Shown here: one piece after another, positions 1-4,944 of the stretch
Numbering within the stretch: the stretch's first letter is position 1
Layout: every line of letters starts with the position of its first letter
NCBI GenBank assembly: GCA_024653385.1
Contig: JANLFZ010000300.1
Location: 1 to 7,598, forward strand
Length of the DNA: 7,598 bases
Source of the DNA: Thermoguttaceae bacterium
GTDB lineage: Bacteria > Planctomycetota > Planctomycetia > Pirellulales > Thermoguttaceae
Reading direction: 5' to 3'
Notes under the pieces: generated by a model
What the model was told of the DNA's origin: nothing
The model's input: the letters and a program-made list of their open reading frames with translations, nothing else
Databases searched by the model: none
Translations under genes and position numbers: made by a program

Positions 1-1
1 G

Positions 2-274
2 CGCTTTGCTCCGCAAGCGGATGGTTCCGATGGTCTGTTGGACCTGATGGCGTTCTCTCGCGGCGGCTTCTGGTCGGGATTGAAGTATCTGGCGGCGATC
101 GAGCTGGGGCGTGCGACGCGCTTAGCCGAGTGTTTTCACCGACAAGTGCGGCAGGTGCGCCTTGTTTCGGACGAACCGGTCCGTTACCAATTGGATGGGG
201 ACCCCGGTGGATGCCTGCCCGTGGATATCGAGGTGTTGCCCCGTCGTGTGACCGTCATGGTTCCGCCTGACTGA
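2..274 (+). CDS. Diacylglycerol/lipid kinase family protein, C-terminal end (5' partial)
   Basis: Only the last 90 or so codons are present. The frame is open from the left edge, so the start lies outside the window. The visible part reads RFAPQADGSDGLLDLMAF near its beginning and has YQLDGDPGGCLPVDIEVLP near its end. This matches the C-terminal lobe of the DAGK/YegS/sphingosine-kinase superfamily: a P-x-A-x-x-x-DG-x-LDL strand, then a 'DGD/E...P..I.VLP..V.V.VP' closing hairpin. Family members phosphorylate diacylglycerol or related lipids with ATP at the membrane; the substrate here cannot be told. The ATP-binding N-terminal lobe (GGDGT motif) is not in the window. The gene ends in TGA, 132 bp before kdsA on the same strand with no convincing terminator between, so co-transcription with kdsA is plausible. 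The family call rests on pattern recognition of a short piece. Confidence 0.75.
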   Translation, partial: RFAPQADGSDGLLDLMAFSRGGFWSGLKYLAAIELGRATRLAECFHRQVRQVRLVSDEPVRYQLDGDPGGCLPVDIEVLPRRVTVMVPPD

Positions 275-406
275 GGGGGTGACTGTGCCGCCAGTATCGT
301 GGAAACGAGACGCCGGGGTGCAGCCTTCGCCTTTTGGTGGGCGGGCTGAGCCCGGCGGCCCGCAAGACAACCGTCGGATTTCGCGTAAGCGTGCAAGGTA
401 GGTCGC
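275..406 (+). other. Short intergenic gap between lipid kinase and kdsA
   Basis: I see no gene and no convincing -35/-10 pair in these 132 bp. A small GC-rich hairpin (CGGGC, loop TGA, GCCCG at 342-354) is present but has no T-run, so I do not call it a terminator. A purine-rich AAGGTAGG stretch (395-402) ends 4 bases before the GTG of kdsA and is the likely ribosome binding region. The lack of a promoter or terminator favours read-through from the upstream gene. Confidence 0.5.
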
Positions 407-1294
407 GTGCCGAACAATCCTGCGACGATCGGACCGTTTCGTTGTGGTCGCGGCGAGCCGCTATTGGTAATCGCCGGACCCTGCGTCATGGAAGACGAGA
501 GTCTGACGCTCTCGATCGCCGCACGCCTTGCTGAAATCGCCGCCGGACTGCCGATCCACCTGGTGTTCAAGGCATCGTTTGACAAAGCGAATAGGACAAG
601 CATCGAGTCGTTCCGGGGCCCGGGCATCGAGAAGGGGCTGGCCGTGCTCCGCAAGGTCCGCGATGCCACGGGATTGCCGGTAACCACCGATATCCACGAG
701 AGTTGGCAGGCCGCCGCCGTGGGCGAAGTCTGCGAGCTGGTCCAGGTGCCCGCGTTCTTGGCCCGGCAGACGGACTTGCTCGCGGCCGCCGCGAGGACGG
801 GCCGGGCAGTGCACGTCAAGAAGGGACAGTTCATGTCGCCGGCCGACATGAGGCACGTCCTCGGAAAGCTCGAAGCCTGCGGCTGCCGGAATGTGCTCTT
901 GTGTGAACGGGGCACCTTCTTCGGCTATGGCCGACTGGTCAACGACTTGCGTTGTATTCCCGAGATGCAGGCGCTCGGCGCGCCGGTGGTGTTCGATGCG
1001 ACGCACAGCGTGCAGGAGCCGGGCGGCTTGGGTTCGGCTACCGGCGGAAACCGGCGGATGGTCGAGCCGCTGGCCCGCGCCGCGGTCGCCGTGGGCACCG
1101 ATGCCCTGTTCTTCGAGACCCACCCCGACCCGGACCATGCCAAGAGCGACGGCCCGAACATGGTCCCTCTGCACGAGTTCGGTCCCATGCTCGCTCGACT
1201 GGTCCGACTTCGCCACGCCGTGGAGCATCTCGAGGACTCCCCAGAGGCCCTTTTGAAATGGGATCGCCGTGAATCACGAGCCACAAGCCAATAG
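407..1294 (+). CDS. kdsA: 3-deoxy-8-phosphooctulonate synthase (KDO-8-phosphate synthase), metal-dependent class
   Basis: This 295-residue protein condenses phosphoenolpyruvate with arabinose-5-phosphate to give KDO-8-phosphate, the cytoplasmic step that commits to KDO, the inner-core sugar of LPS. The TIM-barrel signature is complete: LLVIAGPCVMEDES (19-32), FKASFDKANRTSI (54-66) with Lys55, Lys60, Asn62 and Arg63, VTTDIHESWQA (92-102), PAFLARQTDLL (115-125), VHVKKGQF (135-142), FDATHSVQ (196-203), FFETHPDPDHAKSDGP (235-250). Cys26, His200, Glu237 and Asp248 have the same spacing as the metal ligands of the Aquifex enzyme (Cys11, His185, Glu222, Asp233). The E. coli enzyme has Asn at the Cys position, so this is the metal-dependent class. 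The start is GTG at 407, behind AAGGTAGG; it adds about 15 residues before the usual N-terminus, and no later start keeps the AGPC strand. The last 26 bp overlap the next gene, so translational coupling is likely. Confidence 0.97.
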   Translation: MPNNPATIGPFRCGRGEPLLVIAGPCVMEDESLTLSIAARLAEIAAGLPIHLVFKASFDKANRTSIESFRGPGIEKGLAVLRKVRDATGLPVTTDIHESWQAAAVGEVCELVQVPAFLARQTDLLAAAARTGRAVHVKKGQFMSPADMRHVLGKLEACGCRNVLLCERGTFFGYGRLVNDLRCIPEMQALGAPVVFDATHSVQEPGGLGSATGGNRRMVEPLARAAVAVGTDALFFETHPDPDHAKSDGPNMVPLHEFGPMLARLVRLRHAVEHLEDSPEALLKWDRRESRATSQ

Positions 1295-4187
1295 CGACCG
1301 GACAAAAGGCACACCGACGCGCTCGCCCCGATGGGTCGGGATCGCGATCGTGGGCCTCGCCTTGCTTGCGGGGGTCCTGACCGTGGTGGCCGGATGCGGC
1401 AAGTCGCGCCCCAGCCGGCGCACCGTGGCCAATCCCGAGGACGTCCACCGGCAGACCAACCAGTTGTTCGTCTACGCCATTGAACACATCAGCCGGGACC
1501 AGAACTACGACGCGGGCGAGGCATTCCTCCAGGCCATGGACCGGCTGGATCAATGGGTCCGCCAGCAGGGCCCCCCGCCCGATTGGAAGCTCGATCCCTT
1601 GGCCGCGCCGCTGTTCGCGGCATTTGGCGAGTTCTTCACGGGGATCAAGCCGATCCACGCGCAGTTGACCGAGGCGCGCACCGCCCTGGAACTGAAAGCC
1701 GTCGCGCGCCAATTGGAACGCGTGCCCGACCGCCTCGAGGAACTCAGCCGTCGCAGGAACCTGGCCGATCTGGAGGCGCTCGGGCAGCAGTACGAGCAAA
1801 CGAACCGGAACATCGAGACGGCGGTCAAGCAAGGCGGCGACGCCACGCAGCGCGAAGAACTCGACGCGCGGATCGTCGAGGCTTTTCTCAAGCGACTGAA
1901 GGACCCGAAGAAACAATCGCGATTCAAGGAACTGGTGGCGGTGGCCCAGTTGCTCGATGATCCGTCGCGATTGACCGACGTGCTTCGACTGGGCGAACTC
2001 GGGCTGCGCCTCGAATCGCTCCGGCAACCCGATCCGAACGAACCCGCCGAACTCGTCGCGCAGTTCGACGATACGGCGCAGCGGTTCCTTCGCGGAGCGC
2101 CTCCGACCAAGTTGCTCGTCGAGCTGCGGTTTCTCGTCGAGCAGATGAAGGACCTCGGGCGGATGAAGGACTACGTCGAGCTGTTGGCCCTGGTCCGCGT
2201 GCTGGACACCCTGGCCGAACAGCTTCGGACGACGGCGAACCGGGCCAACCGCGACGATCTGCGGGGCCTGGCGATGCGGTTCGCGGCGGCCGGCCGAAAA
2301 CGCGACCTCGAGGCGCTGCGCGTGCTCGAAGGCGAGTTGGTGTCGCTGGCCCGGCCGCACGATTTCGACGATCTGGCCGCGCTGGGCCCTCGCCTGCTCG
2401 AGGCCGCCGCCGGTCTGGCCCAACTCGGCCGAAAGGCCGCGGAACACGCGGGCCCGACGCGATTGGAAAGCCTCAAGGCGATGGCCCCGTACTGCGAGCA
2501 ACTGGGCGAGCGAGTCAAGCAGGTCGTCGCCGACATGCGGCAGATGACCCAAACGGCGGCCGCCAAGGCCGAACGCCAAGCCCTCGCGACACGGTTGACC
2601 GAATTGACCGATCGGTTCGACGATCTGGCCGAACGCGTCGCGACGCTGCATGGCGAGTTGGAATATCTTTCGGGCGTCGAGCAGCGGCAGTTCTACCCGC
2701 AAGACCAGTCGGCCTTTCGCGAGGCCGTGTTTCTCCGAGATTTGTCGCGTTGGATCCGCGGGGACGAGGTTGACGACGTCGCCCGGGCCAAACGCATCTT
2801 CGACTGGACCGTGCGCAACATCCAGTTGGAGGAGACGCCCGCCCCCGCCAGCGGCGTCGTGCGCGTTCCGCAATTCCCGCTGGAAACGCTCTTTCTGGGA
2901 CGGGGAACCGTGATCGAGCGGGCCTGGGTGTTCGTGCTGTTGGCCAGGCAGCAGGGCATCGACGCGGCGATGCTGGGGATCCCAGAGCCGGGCGAGGGCG
3001 CCGCGCAGGGGGTACGGACGTGGGCGGTGGGCGTGTTGAGCGAGGGTGAGATCTACCTGTTCGAGCCGCGTCTGGGCTTTCCCGTTCCGGCCAAGGAGGG
3101 CGTTCACCGCGGCCCGGACGGCGTGTTGGACTTCCGCCCGGCCACGTTGGCCCAGGTGGCGGCCGACGACAGCCTGCTGCGCCAGCTCGATCTGGGGACG
3201 GACCGGCCCTATCCGCTCAAGGCCTCGCAACTCCAGAAGGTGGTGGCGCTGATCGACGACTCGCCGTCGTATCTCACGCAACGCATGAAGCTCGTCGAGT
3301 CGCAGTTGACCGGCGAGGACCGCATGGTCTTGACCGCCTCGCCCTCGGCCCAGGCCGGCCGCTTCAAGGCCGCCAAGCACGTGGGCGAGGTCCGGCTGTG
3401 GAACGTCGCCTACCAGACCCTTCTCGTACGGTGGGTTCTCGGTCCGGTGCTGACCGAGTGGCAACGCCGGGTGTTCGCCCCGTTCCAGGCCCCGTCGCTG
3501 GTCCAAGGGCGATGGATCTCCTCGACGGTCGAAGAGCCCGTCGCTCCGTTGTTTCTCAAGGCCAACCCGAAGCAAAGCGAGCAGGTGCAGCGACGCGCGC
3601 GCACCAGCACCGAGATGCGGCGCGAGGCCCCGCCCGCCGTGCCGCTGGGACAAGGGCGCACCCTGCACTTGCGGGGCCAATTGTCGGGCGAGTCGAGCGC
3701 GGCCCATTTCTACCAGATGGCTCGCCCCTCCGAACGCGAGTTGGGACTGCACCAGGGCCTGTCGGCCGACGCAAAGGCCCTGTATCTCGAAGCCAAACAG
3801 AATGCCAGCTACTGGCTAGGCTTGGCGGCTTTCGACCAGCAGAACTACCCCTCCGCGATCGACTACCTGCTGACACGCACGCTGGCGGCCTTTCCCGGTA
3901 CGCCGTGGACCCCCGGGATTCGATACAACCTCGGCCGCGTCTACGAGGCACAAGGGCAAGCATTCAAGGCCGCCCAGCAGTACCGTCAGAACACCGAAGC
4001 ACCCGATGCTCATGGGAACCTGCTGAGGGCTCGGTGGCTTGAGGGGCTGGCCCGCGCGTCGGGCGAGAAGCCCGCAGAGGCGAAACCGGGCGAAGAACTT
4101 CCTGGACTGCCTGCGTTGCCTGCTTTGCCCAATAAGCCGGCATCTAAACCCGCCGAGCAGAAGGCACCGCCGGCTTCAAAGAAATAG
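1269..4187 (+). CDS. Large lipoprotein with helical region, degenerate transglutaminase-like domain and TPR-like C-terminus
   Basis: I recognise the architecture but no named gene. The 972-residue product begins with a basic n-region, a hydrophobic stretch (about 22-41) and the lipobox V40-A-G-C43, so it should be an exported, lipidated periplasmic protein. Residues about 55-470 are charged and predicted helical, with recurring D/E-L-x-x-L patterns (N164-G172, R345-L350, D365-G373). Residues about 475-605 fit a transglutaminase-like core: ARAKRIFDWTVRNIQ (505-519), then GRGTVIERAWVFVLLARQQG (544-563), then the strand TWAVGV (584-589) and YLFEPRLG (596-603). Alignment by eye puts Val548 at the catalytic Cys and Thr584 at the His, so the enzyme is probably inactive. 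Residues about 845-905 look like two TPR-type helical pairs (YWLGLAAFDQQNYPSAIDYL; YNLGRVYEAQGQAFKAAQQY). The tail (about 932-972) is Pro/Ala/Lys/Glu-rich. The GTG start is inside kdsA, with only a weak purine stretch before it. A role as a periplasmic scaffold or peptide-binding protein is a guess. Confidence 0.9.
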   Translation: MNHEPQANSDRTKGTPTRSPRWVGIAIVGLALLAGVLTVVAGCGKSRPSRRTVANPEDVHRQTNQLFVYAIEHISRDQNYDAGEAFLQAMDRLDQWVRQQGPPPDWKLDPLAAPLFAAFGEFFTGIKPIHAQLTEARTALELKAVARQLERVPDRLEELSRRRNLADLEALGQQYEQTNRNIETAVKQGGDATQREELDARIVEAFLKRLKDPKKQSRFKELVAVAQLLDDPSRLTDVLRLGELGLRLESLRQPDPNEPAELVAQFDDTAQRFLRGAPPTKLLVELRFLVEQMKDLGRMKDYVELLALVRVLDTLAEQLRTTANRANRDDLRGLAMRFAAAGRKRDLEALRVLEGELVSLARPHDFDDLAALGPRLLEAAAGLAQLGRKAAEHAGPTRLESLKAMAPYCEQLGERVKQVVADMRQMTQTAAAKAERQALATRLTELTDRFDDLAERVATLHGELEYLSGVEQRQFYPQDQSAFREAVFLRDLSRWIRGDEVDDVARAKRIFDWTVRNIQLEETPAPASGVVRVPQFPLETLFLGRGTVIERAWVFVLLARQQGIDAAMLGIPEPGEGAAQGVRTWAVGVLSEGEIYLFEPRLGFPVPAKEGVHRGPDGVLDFRPATLAQVAADDSLLRQLDLGTDRPYPLKASQLQKVVALIDDSPSYLTQRMKLVESQLTGEDRMVLTASPSAQAGRFKAAKHVGEVRLWNVAYQTLLVRWVLGPVLTEWQRRVFAPFQAPSLVQGRWISSTVEEPVAPLFLKANPKQSEQVQRRARTSTEMRREAPPAVPLGQGRTLHLRGQLSGESSAAHFYQMARPSERELGLHQGLSADAKALYLEAKQNASYWLGLAAFDQQNYPSAIDYLLTRTLAAFPGTPWTPGIRYNLGRVYEAQGQAFKAAQQYRQNTEAPDAHGNLLRARWLEGLARASGEKPAEAKPGEELPGLPALPALPNKPASKPAEQKAPPASKK

Positions 4188-4200
4188 ATGGCCACTTGGA

Positions 4201-4230
4201 GGGGAGCTTGCGTACAAGCTGTTTTTCCCC
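4201..4230 (+). terminator. Probable intrinsic terminator after the lipoprotein gene
   Basis: AGCTTG (4205-4210) and CAAGCT (4215-4220) pair perfectly around the loop CGTA and are followed by G and five T (4222-4226). An outer GGGG (4201-4204) could pair with CCCC (4227-4230). The structure starts 13 bp after the stop codon, where the end of the kdsA-lipoprotein unit is expected. The stem is short with only three G-C pairs, so strength is uncertain. Confidence 0.45.
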
Positions 4231-4270
4231 TTTGAAGGTGGGTGGTCGTCTTGCTTTTCCGGAGCTGCAA

Positions 4271-4330
4271 CCGCAAGGTGCGGCAAGCGTCTTGCCGAGT
4301 CGCGATGATCGGACCGCGACTTGGCCAAGT
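4271..4330. repeat. Chain of four adjacent inverted repeats
   Basis: Four perfect inverted repeats follow each other almost without a gap: CCGCA/TGCGG (4271-4275 with 4279-4283, 3-nt spacer); CGGCAAG/CTTGCCG (4281-4287 with 4291-4297, spacer CGT); AGTCGCG/CGCGACT (4298-4304 with 4315-4321, 10-nt spacer); and the 12-bp palindrome ACTTGGCCAAGT (4319-4330). Neighbouring arms share bases, so the first and second stems, and the third stem and the palindrome, cannot form together. They could be RNA hairpins in the 3' end of the lipoprotein transcript, a dispersed palindromic element, or the subterminal part of an insertion sequence. No T-run follows the stems. Confidence 0.6.
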
Positions 4331-4347
4331 ATTCCGATACATTCCGA
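4331..4347. repeat. Direct repeat ATTCCGA-TAC-ATTCCGA
   Basis: Two identical 7-bp copies (4331-4337 and 4341-4347) are spaced 10 bp start to start, about one helical turn, so both would face the same side of DNA. They directly follow the palindrome ending at 4330 and lie 28 bp beyond the stop codon of the minus-strand transposase-like remnant. Protein binding, either by a regulator or by a transposase near an IS end, is possible but not shown. Confidence 0.5.
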
Positions 4348-4374
4348 CCTGTTTTATGCTTCCGGGGGCGCGTT

Positions 4375-4600
4375 TCAGCTCTTGCGGGTTTCGGCAGGTA
4401 GTTTAGGGGGTTGGGTTGGCGGAGGAACGCACATCCGGGGCGATTTGTGGAGATACTTGCTCAACCGGTCGTCGTCACTCAGCGTCACGCAGCGCGGCGG
4501 TCCGAACCTGGAGAATCGCCTCGGCACCCTCGGGATGGTTCCAAGACATCTCGGTCTTTTTCCCTGGGAATCCCTTCTCTGCTCCACGCCAATACGCGCG
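4375..4600 (-). pseudogene. Decayed transposase-like C-terminal remnant, frameshifted by a 10-bp tandem duplication
   Basis: Read on the minus strand, positions 4546-4502 give SWNHPEGAEAILQVR. This resembles the C-terminal 'W..(E)GAEAIL.LR' segment of insertion-sequence transposases, most like ISKra4-type ones as I recall them. That frame continues TAALRDAE and stops. In the next frame the text LSDDDRLSKYLHKSP (from about 4482) runs to a TGA at 4377-4375. Between them, GTCACTCAGC (4474-4483) and GTCACGCAGC (4484-4493) are a tandem 10-bp duplication differing in one base. Removing one copy joins the frames as ...TAALSDDDRLSKYL..., a natural-looking end. No start codon, catalytic DDE part or upstream body is present, and the right limit near 4600 is approximate. 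The family name is uncertain; that it is a broken reading frame is better supported. Confidence 0.5.
4474..4493. repeat. 10-bp imperfect tandem duplication inside the transposase-like remnant
   Basis: GTCACTCAGC is followed at once by GTCACGCAGC, with one mismatch. Because 10 is not a multiple of 3, the extra copy shifts the minus-strand frame at the point where the two halves of the remnant separate. It is probably a replication-slippage duplication that has since picked up a substitution. Confidence 0.6.
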
Positions 4601-4646
4601 CAAAAGCTGGTATGCATCCTCTTGCGCCGCAAGTGCCGAACCCGCC

Positions 4647-4675
4647 TTGCTTTGCCTGCCGGTCGGCCCTATAAT
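4647..4675 (+). promoter_or_regulatory. Sigma-70-like promoter for the LptD-like gene
   Basis: TTGCTT (4647-4652) lies exactly 17 bp before a consensus TATAAT (4670-4675). The predicted transcript start is about 4682. It reads toward the LptD-like gene, the only intact gene downstream, and sits past the upstream terminator. The implied leader is about 260 nt if translation starts at 4945, or about 75 nt if it starts at GTG 4756. Confidence 0.55.
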
Positions 4676-4944
4676 CGCCGCCCGCCTCGGGGACGGATCC
4701 CGCAGTCTTCGCTGCCCCTACGGCGAGACGTCACATCAAAGGCCACCCCGATCAGGTGGTCCTCGGGAGCAAGGATGCCATTCTGAGCCGGAGCGATTCG
4801 ATTTCGCCGGATTGCCCCCTGCGCGCGGGCAAAGGAACGCGCGACGGCGCGATTGCGCGCGGAACCCAAGCTCCTCGGGCCCATGCCCATCTCGACGCAA
4901 CTGCTGCCAAGCGCCTGTTGAGACGAGACTTCGCGTCAGGCGGC
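4676..4944 (+). other. Leader region or N-terminal extension of the LptD-like gene
   Basis: The coding frame of the LptD-like protein is open from 4675, so this stretch is either 5' untranslated leader or extra N-terminal codons. GTG at 4756 has AAAGG (4738-4742) 13 bases before it, but both fall in a hairpin, GGCCACC (4741-4747) with GGTGGTC (4755-4761, one G-U pair), that could hide them. TTG at 4918 overlaps the stop of a 12-codon ATG frame (4883-4921) in a TTGA arrangement. The TGCGCGCGG string occurs twice (4820 and 4854). No known riboswitch class is recognisable. Confidence 0.4.

Larger units (their letters stand above)
4188..4646 (+). other. Non-coding stretch between lipoprotein gene and LptD-like promoter
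   Basis: No intact gene is supported here. The base composition is visibly more T-rich than the flanking genes, and the open frames that cross it lack family motifs or consistent codon use. It holds, in order, the terminator hairpin (4205-4226), four adjacent inverted repeats (4271-4330), a 7-bp direct repeat (4331-4347) and a broken minus-strand transposase-like remnant (4375 to about 4600). I found no tRNA-like cloverleaf or T-loop sequence on either strand. Confidence 0.6.

Noticed and set aside
342..354. Hairpin CGGGC-TGA-GCCCG before kdsA as a terminator
   Set aside because: The stem is only 5 bp and no T-run follows. Such short GC pairings are common in GC-rich DNA.
184..915. A 243-codon minus-strand open frame across the lipid kinase end and kdsA
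   Set aside because: It lies opposite two recognised genes and its translation has no family features.
1038..3752. A 904-codon open frame on the minus strand opposite kdsA and the lipoprotein gene
   Set aside because: It is an antisense shadow: the translation is rich in Arg, Leu, Gln and His with no motif, and the plus strand has KdsA active-site residues, a lipobox and domain motifs over the same bases. High-GC codon bias removes stops from the opposite frame.
4332..4360. Possible promoter TTCCGA-17-TATGCT
   Set aside because: The -35 match is poor and no intact gene follows before the much better promoter at 4647-4675.
4188..4670. tRNA, CRISPR array or known riboswitch in the gap
   Set aside because: No cloverleaf or T-loop pattern, no regularly spaced direct repeats and no recognisable aptamer core were seen on either strand.
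4196..4786. A 196-codon plus-strand open frame in the intergenic island
   Set aside because: It starts inside the terminator region, runs through the inverted repeats and the promoter, and has mixed codon use and no motif. The minus-strand remnant explains part of it better.
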